Origin: Tannerella sp. | GTDB taxonomy: Bacteria > Bacteroidota > Bacteroidia > Bacteroidales > Tannerellaceae | Length of the DNA: 6,153 nt | NCBI GenBank assembly: GCA_031277235.1 | Contig: JAITMT010000548.1 | Location: 1-6,153, forward strand | Direction: 5' to 3' | The notes under the pieces: generated by a model | Databases searched by the model: none | Told to the model about the DNA's origin: nothing | The model's input: the letters and a program-made list of their open reading frames with translations, nothing else | Made by a program: the position numbers and the translations under genes | Shown: positions 1 through 5,767 of the stretch, piece after piece | How positions within the stretch are numbered: the stretch's first letter is position 1 | How the letters are laid out: every line of letters begins with the position of its first letter

Positions 1-1629
1 ATCGTGGTTGATTCCGAAGACGATGCGTTTTTGCTGGAAAACAATCTGATAAAACAAATCCGTCCGCGCTACAACGTGATGCTTAGGGACGACAAAACGT
101 ATCCTTCGATTGTCATCAAAAAGGAAAATTTCCCGCGCGTTTCCTATACGCGAAATATCGTCAAGGACGGTTCGCGATATTTTGGTCCCTATGGCTCGGT
201 CTATACGGCGAAGATCATGTTGCAAATGCTTAAAAATATTTACAAACTTCGCACCTGCAAACTGCCGCTGGCGCCCGAGCAAATCAAGCAGGGAAAATAC
301 AAGGTTTGCCTTGAATACCATATTAAAAAATGCGATGCGCCCTGTATCGGGCTGATTTCCGATGAAGAATATGGTAGCCGGATTGCCGAAATCCGGGAAA
401 TTCTGAAGGGAAACAGTTCCAAAGTTTCGAGACTGTTGCTGGAACAGATGAAGACGCTTTCCGAAAATTTACGGTTTGAAGAAGCGCAGATCCTGAAAGA
501 AAAATACGAAACGATCGAAAATTACCGCTCCCGCTCAACGGTTGTTACGCCATATTTGAATGATATTGACGTCTTCTCGTTCGATGAAAACGAGAAATCC
601 GCTTTCATCAATTATCTGCATATCGGTAACGGTGCGGTGGTGCACGTCTATACGCTGGAGTTGAAAAAGAAACTGAACGAGCCGAAAGAAGAATTGCTGA
701 GTTTGGGAATCGTGGAAATCCGGGAAAGATTTCAGAGCAATGCCCGGGAAATCCTCGTCCCGTTTTTGCCCGACATTGATTCTTCGAGACGGTTTCAGTT
801 TACGGTTCCACAGAGAGGCGACAGGAAAAAACTGCTCGATTTGTCCATACAAAACGTCAAGCAATACAAATTCGACCGGCTGAAACAGTCGGATAAATTC
901 AATCCCGAACAGCGCAACACGCGTCTGTTGAAAGTGATTCAAAATGACCTGCATTTGCCTGCACTGCCGATGCAAATCGAGTGTTTTGACAATTCCAACA
1001 TTCAGGGAACAAGTCCGGTGGCGGCGTGTGTGGTCTTCAAAAAAGGGAAACCATCGAAAGCGGATTATCGCCATTATCACGTCAAAACGGTAGTCGGTCC
1101 CGATGATTTCGCCACGATGGAGGAAATCGTAACGCGCCGATATTCGCGTCTGCAGGAGGAAGAAAAGCCGTTGCCGCAATTGATTGTGATTGACGGCGGA
1201 AAAGGGCAGTTAAATGTGGCGTATTCGGTGTTGCAAAAGTTGGGTTTGGCGGATAAAATTTCCATGATTGGACTGGCGAAGCGGCTGGAAGAAATTTTTT
1301 ATCCGGGCGATCCCGAGCCGCTCATTTTAGATAAAACGTCGGAAACGTTGAAAGTAATCCAGCATCTCCGCGACGAGGCGCACCGTTTCGGTATCACGTT
1401 TCACCGGAATGTCCGAAGCAAGAAACAAATCGTTTCGGAACTCGATTCCATCAAAGGGGTAGGGGAAAAGACCAAAACCGAGTTGCTGAAAAAATACAAA
1501 AGCGTGAAACGTCTGAAGGAAGTTTCGCCGGAAGAATTGACCGAATTTATCGGTAAAAGGAAAGCGGGGATTGTGGTTAAATCGTTGAAAGGGGGGCCTC
1601 CCCTAACCCCTCCGAAGGAGGGGGATTGA
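1..1629 (+). CDS. uvrC: UvrABC system protein C (excinuclease subunit C), 5'-truncated by window start
   Basis: UvrC makes both incisions flanking a DNA lesion after UvrA/UvrB loading, in nucleotide excision repair. The frame is open from base 1 (542 codons visible); from family length about 70 N-terminal residues, including the GIY-YIG tyrosines, lie upstream, so the GTG at position 4 is not the start. Numbering from codon 1, visible parts are: the end of the GIY-YIG nuclease with its metal-binding Glu in LLENN (E13); four cysteines C86, C103, C111, C115, matching those reported to hold an Fe-S cluster in E. coli UvrC; a UVR motif around LRFEEAQILKEKYE, which contacts UvrB; and the RNase H-like 5'-incision nuclease with D330 (ECFDNS), D398 (IDGGKGQL) and H461 (RDEAH, equivalent to E. 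coli H538). The C-terminal helix-hairpin-helix DNA-binding region contains IKGVGEKTK. The sequence resembles Bacteroidetes UvrC. Oddity: the last ~12 residues (GGPPLTPPKEGD) are encoded by an intergenic repeat. Identification is very secure. Confidence 0.97.
   Translation: MVVDSEDDAFLLENNLIKQIRPRYNVMLRDDKTYPSIVIKKENFPRVSYTRNIVKDGSRYFGPYGSVYTAKIMLQMLKNIYKLRTCKLPLAPEQIKQGKYKVCLEYHIKKCDAPCIGLISDEEYGSRIAEIREILKGNSSKVSRLLLEQMKTLSENLRFEEAQILKEKYETIENYRSRSTVVTPYLNDIDVFSFDENEKSAFINYLHIGNGAVVHVYTLELKKKLNEPKEELLSLGIVEIRERFQSNAREILVPFLPDIDSSRRFQFTVPQRGDRKKLLDLSIQNVKQYKFDRLKQSDKFNPEQRNTRLLKVIQNDLHLPALPMQIECFDNSNIQGTSPVAACVVFKKGKPSKADYRHYHVKTVVGPDDFATMEEIVTRRYSRLQEEEKPLPQLIVIDGGKGQLNVAYSVLQKLGLADKISMIGLAKRLEEIFYPGDPEPLILDKTSETLKVIQHLRDEAHRFGITFHRNVRSKKQIVSELDSIKGVGEKTKTELLKKYKSVKRLKEVSPEELTEFIGKRKAGIVVKSLKGGPPLTPPKEGD
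1591..1626. repeat. C/G-rich hairpin repeat overlapping the 3' end of uvrC
   Basis: A run of G, then C-rich DNA, ends in a perfect hairpin: CCCCTCC (1607-1613), loop GAA, GGAGGGG (1617-1623). It has the same plan (C/T-rich arm, second C-rich block, hairpin with G-rich arm) as the elements at 1748-1787 and 2057-2095, so it is probably a variant of that family. It lies inside the uvrC reading frame and encodes its last residues; the stop codon (1627-1629) follows immediately. There is no T-tract, so I do not call it an intrinsic terminator, though the transcript could fold here. Confidence 0.7.
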
Positions 1630-1636
1630 ATGGAGA

Positions 1637-1711
1637 CGTCATTGCGGGCTTGACCCGCAATCCCCTATTCGTTGAGAGGATTGGAAGATTCGGGTCAAGC
1701 CTGCAATGACG
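1637..1711. repeat. Palindromic element with 21-bp inverted arms
   Basis: The arms at 1637-1657 and 1691-1711 are reverse complements with one mismatch and are separated by 33 bp. The left arm also starts a smaller perfect hairpin, ATTGCGGG (1641-1648), loop CTTGA, CCCGCAAT (1654-1661). Inside the loop, CAATCC (1658-1663) can pair with GGATTG (1678-1683). Motifs of the type 'cattgcgggcttgacccgc' recur between genes in many bacterial genomes (from memory), so this is probably a dispersed palindromic element. No transposase is visible. Confidence 0.75.
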
Positions 1712-1747
1712 GAACGGATCGGAGGTATTGGCGGAGGCTCTAATAAC

Positions 1748-1787
1748 GTTAAACCTCTCCCCTGCCCCTCTCCACAAGAGAGGGGGG
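1748..1787. repeat. C/T-rich hairpin repeat, copy 1
   Basis: The first of two nearly identical elements: 38 bp (1748-1785) match 2057-2094 with one substitution, and 34 bp (1752-1785) are identical. It contains a perfect 8-bp stem, CCCCTCTC (1765-1772), loop CACAA, GAGAGGGG (1778-1785). A shared GGCTCTAA lies a little upstream of both copies (1736-1743 and 2037-2044), so the repeated unit is larger than the hairpin. It could form a strong RNA hairpin in a uvrC-dtd transcript, but no T-run follows. Its function is unknown. Confidence 0.85.
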
Positions 1788-1846
1788 AAAGTCCGCTCTC
1801 TTGGGCAGGAGTGTTAAGTCTAAGGCTGAAAGCCTTCCCATCAATA

Positions 1847-1867
1847 GCACAGGGCAACGCCCTGTGC
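1847..1867. repeat. GGGCAACGCCC palindrome, copy 1
   Basis: A perfect 9-bp stem, GCACAGGGC, loop AAC, GCCCTGTGC. The inner 19 bp (1848-1866) are identical to those of the copy at 1956-1974. The outermost pair is G-C here but T-A in the second copy. Confidence 0.85.
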
Positions 1868-1951
1868 CCGGACGGGGGGCGTCAGCTAAGCCCTGCAAAG
1901 GCGTAATCATTTTGATTTCAGGCTTTCAGCCTGACCGGTGAGCGTTGATAT

Positions 1952-1978
1952 ATTTCACAGGGCAACGCCCTGTGAAAT
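1952..1978. repeat. GGGCAACGCCC palindrome, copy 2
   Basis: A perfect 12-bp stem (1952-1963 with 1967-1978), loop AAC. It has the same CACAGGGC/GCCCTGTG core as 1847-1867, but its outer pairs are A/T (ATTT against AAAT). The stem is kept although the flanking bases differ, which suggests the folded form matters, either as RNA or as DNA recognised by a mobilising enzyme. Confidence 0.85.
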
Positions 1979-2019
1979 TGATTCCTCCCCTTCAGGGAGA
2001 ACTTGACAGCCCTACTCCC

Positions 2020-2095
2020 TTGAGAGGATTGGAGAAGGCTCTAAATTTTAAATTAGGTTCAACCTCTCCCCTGCCCCTCTCCACAAGAGAGGGGA
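2020..2095. repeat. C/T-rich hairpin repeat, copy 2, with shared upstream segment
   Basis: The 14-bp segment TTGAGAGGATTGGA (2020-2033) repeats 1672-1685; GGCTCTAA (2037-2044) repeats 1736-1743; and 2057-2094 repeats 1748-1785 with one mismatch. The hairpin is CCCCTCTC (2074-2081), loop CACAA, GAGAGGGG (2087-2094). The order of the three blocks is the same in both copies, so this is a duplicated unit. The copies differ in that the upstream one carries about 49 bp between the first two blocks where this one has 2 bp. Confidence 0.8.
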
Positions 2096-2099
2096 AAAG

Positions 2100-2115
2100 C
2101 CCTCCCTTGGGAGGG
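2100..2115. repeat. Short CCCTCCC/GGGAGGG palindrome
   Basis: CCCTCCC (2100-2106), TT, GGGAGGG (2109-2115). With a 2-nt spacer the innermost pairs would open. It directly follows C/T-rich repeat copy 2 and may be part of the same mosaic. A looser C/T-rich hairpin, CTCCC-CTTCA-GGGAG, lies at 1985-1999. Confidence 0.5.
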
Positions 2116-2126
2116 ATGGCTGGGGC

Positions 2127-2206
2127 TAATTTTCAAATCCCGTTCTCCCCTTCATACGTTCACCCGTTCTCCCAAATAATTTTCAAATCTTCAAATTCTC
2201 AAATCA
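2127..2206. repeat. AT-rich direct repeats in the dtd leader
   Basis: TAATTTTCAAATC occurs at 2127-2139 and 2177-2189, and CCGTTCTCCC at 2140-2149 and 2164-2173. Three tandem 8-bp units of the form TCAAATNN follow at 2183-2190, 2191-2198 and 2199-2206, ending 9 bases before the dtd start. I recognise no operator or promoter here. The A/T richness next to the start codon suits Bacteroidetes translation initiation. Confidence 0.6.
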
Positions 2207-2215
2207 ATATATATT

Positions 2216-2668
2216 ATGCGAGCAGTAATACAAAGAATAAGCCGGGCGTCGGTAACCATCAATGATACGGTGAAATCGTCTATCGAACAGGGATTGTTAA
2301 TCCTTGTGGGCATAGAAGATTCAGATAATCAGGAAGATATAGAATGGCTGTCAAAAAAAATTATCCATTTGCGTATTTTCAACGATGAAAACGGCGTGAT
2401 GAACCGTTCCGTGTTGGAAATAAACGGAGACATATTGATTGTCAGCCAGTTTACACTCCATGCATTGACGAAAAAGGGCAACAGACCGTCGTATATCCGT
2501 GCGTCCAAGCCTGAAATCGCCATTCCGCTGTATGAATCGTTTTGTCGCGAATTGACCGCGCTTTTGGGAAAAGACGTGAAGACCGGTGAATTTGGAGCAG
2601 ATATGAAAGTGGAATTGCTGAACGATGGACCCGTAACGATTTGGATGGATACGAAGAATCGGGAATGA
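2216..2668 (+). CDS. dtd: D-aminoacyl-tRNA deacylase
   Basis: Dtd hydrolyses D-amino acids (and glycine mischarged on tRNA-Ala) from tRNA in the cytoplasm, keeping D-residues out of protein. The 150-residue product has the usual family length and begins with the typical MRAVIQRISRASVTI. The two defining motifs are present: SQFTL at residues 77-81, which lines the active site, and NDGPVT at 136-141, whose Gly138-Pro139 is the cross-subunit Gly-cisPro motif that rejects L-aminoacyl-tRNA. KTGEFGADMKVELLNDGP is highly conserved. The enzyme acts as a homodimer. The ATG at 2216 is chosen because the family starts exactly there; it has no Shine-Dalgarno and follows an A/T-rich leader. The gene sits 586 bp after uvrC on the same strand, a neighbour pair I recall from other Bacteroidales, but repeats now fill the gap. 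I found no clear promoter for it, so cotranscription with uvrC is possible. Confidence 0.96.
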   Translation: MRAVIQRISRASVTINDTVKSSIEQGLLILVGIEDSDNQEDIEWLSKKIIHLRIFNDENGVMNRSVLEINGDILIVSQFTLHALTKKGNRPSYIRASKPEIAIPLYESFCRELTALLGKDVKTGEFGADMKVELLNDGPVTIWMDTKNRE

Positions 2669-2673
2669 GTTTT

Positions 2674-2722
2674 ACCTCACCTCTCTCCACAGGAGAAGGG
2701 CAGGGGTGGGGCTTTGGAGAGG
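2674..2722. repeat. Degenerate reverse-oriented C/T-rich repeat after dtd
   Basis: Starting five bases after the dtd stop, this segment reads on the minus strand as a C-rich block containing ACCCCTGCCCTTCTCC, the same plan as the elements at 1748-1787 and 2057-2095. Its ends, ACCTC (2674-2678) and GAGGT (2718-2722), are inverted. A small hairpin TCTCC (2684-2688), loop ACA, GGAGA (2692-2696) is visible. It is a diverged relative, not an identical copy. Confidence 0.55.
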
Positions 2723-3008
2723 TATAATATACGGCATAAAAACACTTCCGTAAAAGTTATCTCCGTGTGTTTTTAAGGCACGATCTCTGCAAAAATGATT
2801 TTCGGAGAGGGGATAAACATCTGAAAATCCGCTATAAATACTTTATTGTCAGCGATTACAATTTAATGCTCTATTCCGATTTTTCTATAAAACATATTGT
2901 TTTTGAAAAGACAATTCGGGCACAAATAGAATGATAATTTTACGGAATGCAAGTTTCGGGAAAGGATTCTTTATTTTTCATGGAATAATTGAACAATAGA
3001 ATAACTGT
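2723..3008. other. AT-rich intergenic DNA, no gene recognised
   Basis: Between the repeat after dtd and the decarboxylase promoter lie roughly 285 bases with no credible reading frame, no tRNA-like or rRNA-like pattern and no riboswitch I recognise. The base composition is clearly more A/T-rich than in the genes. It could be untranslated leader, upstream regulatory DNA, or remains of lost genes. Confidence 0.5.
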
Positions 3009-3039
3009 GTTGCGAAATAAAATATTTTCGACAATTTTG
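3009..3039 (+). promoter_or_regulatory. Bacteroidetes-type promoter candidate for the decarboxylase gene
   Basis: GTTG (3009-3012) fits the -33 element, and CAATTTTG (3032-3039) matches the Bacteroidetes -7 consensus TAnnTTTG except for its first base. The 19-bp spacing is in the normal range. A start site near 3045 would leave a leader of about 20 nt before the ATG at 3066. This is a motif match only. Confidence 0.5.
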
Positions 3040-3065
3040 CGTTATTCACTATAAATTAGATAAAA

Positions 3066-4445
3066 ATGATTCAACGCGAAAATTTCAGAAAAGAGGCTGA
3101 CAGGATACTCGATTGGGTGGACGGATATTTCGGACGCCTGCGGGAACTGCCCGTCAAGTCAAGCGTAAAACCGCGCGACATTTACGACAAACTTCCTTCG
3201 GAAGCACCGCTTCAGGGAGAAGATATGGAGCGTATTCTGCAAGATTTGGATACGATTATCCTTCCGGGTGTCACGCACTGGCAACATCCGTCGTTTCACG
3301 CCTATTTTCCCGCCAACAGTTCGTATGAATCGCTTTTCGGCGAGATGATAACGGCGGCGATTGGCGCGCAGTGCATGGTGTGGGAAACGTCGCCCGCCGC
3401 CGCGGAACTCGAACAGCGCATGACCGAATGGGTAGCCGACGCCATCGGACTTCCGAAAACTTTCACGGGAGTGATTCAGGACAGCGCCTCGTCCGCAACG
3501 CTGGCGGCTATTCTGACTGCCAGGGAGAAAGCGACGCAGTTCCGGTCAAATTTGGACGGCGTTCCGCGTGGACTTCGCGTATATTGTTCGTCCGAAGCGC
3601 ATTCGTCCGTTGAAAAAGGCGTTGGCGTGGCGGGTATCGGCAGGAATAATTTGGTCAGGATTGAAACCGACGCCGAACAGCGAATGATTCCCGAACAATT
3701 GGAAAAAGCCTTGCAAGACGACATTGCAGCCGGTTTAACGCCGGTTTGTGTGGTCGCGGCGATTGGCACGACGGGGACGGTCGCGCTTGACCCGTTGCCG
3801 GAAATTGCAGCCATCTGTCAGAAATACAACGTGTGGCTTCACGTGGACGCCGCATTTGCCGGAACAGCGCTCCTGCTGCCCGAATACCGCTATATGATTG
3901 AAGGAATGGAACTTGTTGATTCATTTGTATTTAACCCACATAAATGGATGTTTACGAATTTTGACTGCTCGCTCTATTACATCAAAGATCCCGAATCGCT
4001 GGTGCGCACTTTCGACATCCTTCCCGAATACCTTAAAACTGCAACGCGCGGATTAGTAAACGATTACAGGGACTGGGGCATACCGCTCGGTCGCCGTTTC
4101 CGGGCGCTTAAATTGTGGTTTGTCCTGCGCGGATTCGGTCTCGAAGGCGTCCGCCGGAGACTCAGGGAGCAAATCGCTCTCAATGAATATTTTGCTGAAA
4201 AGATTTCGCGGTCGGGACGTTTTACGCTGTTGCGAAAACCGTTTCTCGGATTCACGCTGTTCCGTGTGAACGACGACGACGATTCGGCTTCGGAACGACT
4301 GCTGGCGGCTGTCAACGCTTCGGGAAAAGCCTACCTTTCCCACACGAAAGTAAACGGACGCTACGCCATTCGCTTCCACTCTACGCAAACCTACATCCAA
4401 AAGGAGGATATTGACAGGACGGTTGAGACGCTTCATCAATTTTGA
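3066..4445 (+). CDS. PLP-dependent aromatic-L-amino-acid decarboxylase family protein
   Basis: A group II pyridoxal-phosphate decarboxylase of 459 residues that should convert an aromatic L-amino acid (Trp, Tyr, Phe or DOPA) to its amine and CO2 in the cytoplasm. Compared with human DDC as remembered, the key residues align: H179 in SSEAHSSVEKG (stacks on PLP; human H192), D261 in WLHVDAAFAG (pairs with the pyridine nitrogen; human D271), K293 in FNPHKWMF (forms the Schiff base; human K303) and Y322 in LPEYLKTA (loop tyrosine needed for decarboxylation; human Y332). Other family motifs are HPSFHAYFPANSSY, VIQDSASSATLAA and DYRDWGIPLGRRFRALKLW. Keeping the tyrosine argues against the aldehyde-synthase branch, which has Phe there. 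The ATG at 3066 gives the usual N-terminus; its leader lacks a Shine-Dalgarno. No amino-acid/amine antiporter lies next to it, so a linked acid-resistance role is not supported. The exact substrate cannot be read from sequence; glutamate decarboxylase is unlikely given the DDC-like motifs. Confidence 0.9.
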   Translation: MIQRENFRKEADRILDWVDGYFGRLRELPVKSSVKPRDIYDKLPSEAPLQGEDMERILQDLDTIILPGVTHWQHPSFHAYFPANSSYESLFGEMITAAIGAQCMVWETSPAAAELEQRMTEWVADAIGLPKTFTGVIQDSASSATLAAILTAREKATQFRSNLDGVPRGLRVYCSSEAHSSVEKGVGVAGIGRNNLVRIETDAEQRMIPEQLEKALQDDIAAGLTPVCVVAAIGTTGTVALDPLPEIAAICQKYNVWLHVDAAFAGTALLLPEYRYMIEGMELVDSFVFNPHKWMFTNFDCSLYYIKDPESLVRTFDILPEYLKTATRGLVNDYRDWGIPLGRRFRALKLWFVLRGFGLEGVRRRLREQIALNEYFAEKISRSGRFTLLRKPFLGFTLFRVNDDDDSASERLLAAVNASGKAYLSHTKVNGRYAIRFHSTQTYIQKEDIDRTVETLHQF

Positions 4446-4460
4446 GGTTTGCATTTTGAA

Positions 4461-4492
4461 CCGGCAATTTTGTCCCGGAATGTTTCTTTTTT
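4461..4492 (+). terminator. Weak terminator candidate after the decarboxylase gene
   Basis: CCGG (4461-4464) can pair with CCGG (4474-4477) across a 9-nt loop, and a T-rich stretch (4484-4492) follows a few bases later. The stem is short, so this is only a tentative site for ending the decarboxylase transcript before the sucC promoter. Confidence 0.25.
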
Positions 4493-4536
4493 GAATAAAA
4501 TTTCAAAAATATGCAGGTATATTAAAAAATTTACCG

Positions 4537-4544
4537 TATCTTTG
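4537..4544 (+). promoter_or_regulatory. Bacteroidetes -7 promoter element upstream of sucC
   Basis: TATCTTTG is an exact match to TAnnTTTG, 41 bases before the sucC start, in AT-rich DNA. No good TTG is seen at the expected -33 distance (around 4510-4520). Transcription would begin near 4551 and give a leader of about 35 nt. This host-type signal precedes a gene pair that itself looks foreign. Confidence 0.55.
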
Positions 4545-4585
4545 CAGGCTGTTAATATTATTTTCGGATTAAAAAAAATCATGAT

Positions 4586-5752
4586 ATGAAAATACACGAA
4601 TATCAAGGTAAAGACATTCTCAAGACGTTCAACGTGCCTGTCCCGCGCGGTCGGGTCGCGTTTTCCGTGGAAGAAGCTGTGCAGGCTGCCGAGGCGCTGG
4701 GCGGTACGGTGTGGGTCGTCAAGGCGCAGATTCATGCCGGCGGTCGCGGCAAGGGCGGCGGAGTCAAACTGGCTCATTCTCCGGAAGAAGTACGTTCCCT
4801 GGCGCAGTCCATGCTGGGAATGCAATTGGTTACCCGCCAAACCGGTCCGGAAGGACAAAAAGTTCGCCGGCTGTGGATTGAAGAGGCTGCCGACATCAAA
4901 AAGGAATTTTACGCCGGAATTGTGATTGACCGCAATACGCAGACGCCGTGTCTGATGGTATCGAGCGAAGGCGGCATGGAGATTGAAGAAGTCGCCGCCG
5001 AAACGCCGGAAAAAATCCACAAGGTATGGATAGATCCCATCCTCGGACTGACGCAGGCTCAAGCCGTTGGCGCGGCACAGGCAATCGGCGTCCCCGACGC
5101 TTCGCTTGCGCAGGCTGCACAGACGTTGCAGGGACTGTTCAGAGCGTTTTGGGAAACGGACGCATCGCTGCTTGAAATCAATCCGCTCATTCTCGAAGGC
5201 TCCGGCACGCTGAAAGCCCTCGACGCGAAGTTTAATTTCGACAGCAATGCGCTGTTTCGCCATGCCGACATCGTTGCGCTGCGCGACACGGACGAAGAAA
5301 ATCCGGCTGAAATCGAAGCGTCGAAATTTGATTTGTCCTACATTGCGCTCGACGGCAACATCGGCTGCTTAGTCAACGGCGCAGGTCTGGCAATGGCAAC
5401 GATGGATACCATCAAACTGTTTGGCGGTTCGCCAGCCAACTTTCTCGACGTTGGCGGCAGTGCGACGGCACAAAAAGTAGCCGCCGCATTCAAAATCATG
5501 CTGTCGAATAAACAGGTCCAAGGCATTCTGGTGAATATTTTCGGCGGCATCATGAGTTGCGATACGATAGCCGAAGGCGTCATTGCAGGGGCACGGGAAG
5601 TGGAACTGTCCGTTCCGCTCGTCGTTCGGATGAAAGGCAGCAACGAAGACCGCGGCAAACAGTTGCTCAAAGAGTCCGGACTACCGATTATTTCGGCAAA
5701 CAACATGGGCGAAGCCGCGCAAAAGATTATTGAAGCCATAACATTAAAATAA
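4586..5752 (+). CDS. sucC: Succinyl-CoA synthetase (succinate-CoA ligase) beta subunit
   Basis: This is the nucleotide- and succinate-binding subunit of the TCA-cycle enzyme that interconverts succinyl-CoA + NDP + Pi and succinate + CoA + NTP; it works with SucD. At 388 residues it equals the E. coli length. It starts with the family signature MKIHEYQGKDIL. An N-terminal ATP-grasp domain holds K46 and the glycine-rich HAGGRGKGGGVK (50-61). N199 (EINPL) and D213 (LDAKFNF) fall at the same numbers as the E. coli Mg2+ ligands. The C-terminal CoA-ligase domain has DGNIGCLVNGAGLAMATMD, NFLDVGG and NIFGGIMSCD. The ATG at 4586 is used because the ATG five bases upstream stops after two codons; there is no Shine-Dalgarno. 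Two features fit betaproteobacterial SucC far better than the longer Bacteroidetes form I remember: the close match to IHEYQGKEIL...QTGPEGQKV...DAKFNFDSNALFRH, and no insertion before EFYAG. S324 replaces an Arg seen in E. coli. Confidence 0.96.
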   Translation: MKIHEYQGKDILKTFNVPVPRGRVAFSVEEAVQAAEALGGTVWVVKAQIHAGGRGKGGGVKLAHSPEEVRSLAQSMLGMQLVTRQTGPEGQKVRRLWIEEAADIKKEFYAGIVIDRNTQTPCLMVSSEGGMEIEEVAAETPEKIHKVWIDPILGLTQAQAVGAAQAIGVPDASLAQAAQTLQGLFRAFWETDASLLEINPLILEGSGTLKALDAKFNFDSNALFRHADIVALRDTDEENPAEIEASKFDLSYIALDGNIGCLVNGAGLAMATMDTIKLFGGSPANFLDVGGSATAQKVAAAFKIMLSNKQVQGILVNIFGGIMSCDTIAEGVIAGAREVELSVPLVVRMKGSNEDRGKQLLKESGLPIISANNMGEAAQKIIEAITLK

Positions 5753-5753
5753 C

Positions 5754-5758
5754 AGGAG
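5754..5758 (+). promoter_or_regulatory. Shine-Dalgarno of sucD
   Basis: AGGAG, 9 bases before the sucD ATG at 5768, lies in the 15-bp sucC-sucD gap. It is the only clear Shine-Dalgarno in the window; dtd, the decarboxylase gene and sucC all lack one. It fixes the sucD start. Confidence 0.8.
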
Positions 5759-5767
5759 AAAACAGCA

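Larger units (their letters stand above)
1822..1978. repeat. Cluster of five small palindromes (mosaic intergenic repeat)
   Basis: Five short hairpins stand in a row: AAGGCT-GAA-AGCCTT (1822-1836); the 9-bp stem at 1847-1867; a degenerate GCCCTGCAAAGGC (1890-1902); TCAGGCT-TTC-AGCCTGA (1918-1934); and the 12-bp stem at 1952-1978. The second and fifth share a 19-bp core, and the first and fourth are inverted versions of one GGCT/AGCC motif with complementary loops (GAA against TTC). They are separated by 10 to 22 bp of unrelated DNA. The pattern resembles REP-like or MITE-derived mosaics. No encoded protein is credible here. Confidence 0.8.

Noticed and set aside
535..1179. 214-codon minus-strand frame inside uvrC
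   Set aside because: It lies antisense within a strongly conserved UvrC coding region, with no domain or leader; a shadow frame.
1607..1626. Intrinsic terminator of uvrC
   Set aside because: The hairpin is strong but followed by ATTGAATGG, not a T-run, and it overlaps the coding end; better described as a repeat.
1577..1906. Reading frames of 66-72 codons on both strands within the uvrC-dtd gap
   Set aside because: They consist of translated palindromes, resemble no family and have no start signals; repeat content explains them.
1822..1978. CRISPR array
   Set aside because: The repeats are short self-palindromes of different types with irregular gaps of 10 to 22 bp; there is no uniform repeat-spacer pattern and no cas gene.
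1945..2265. 106-codon + strand reading frame overlapping the start of dtd
   Set aside because: It runs through C/T-rich repeats (peptides such as TSPLPLSTREGK) and overlaps dtd in another frame. This is a repeat-derived artefact, not a gene.
2723..2730. TATAAT-like sequence after dtd
   Set aside because: It resembles a proteobacterial -10 box, but Bacteroidetes promoters use TAnnTTTG, no -35 partner is visible, and it is over 300 bp from the next start.
4436..5263. 275-codon minus-strand frame opposite sucC
   Set aside because: It is antisense to a full-length, well-conserved sucC and has no recognisable domain; long antisense frames are expected in this codon pattern.
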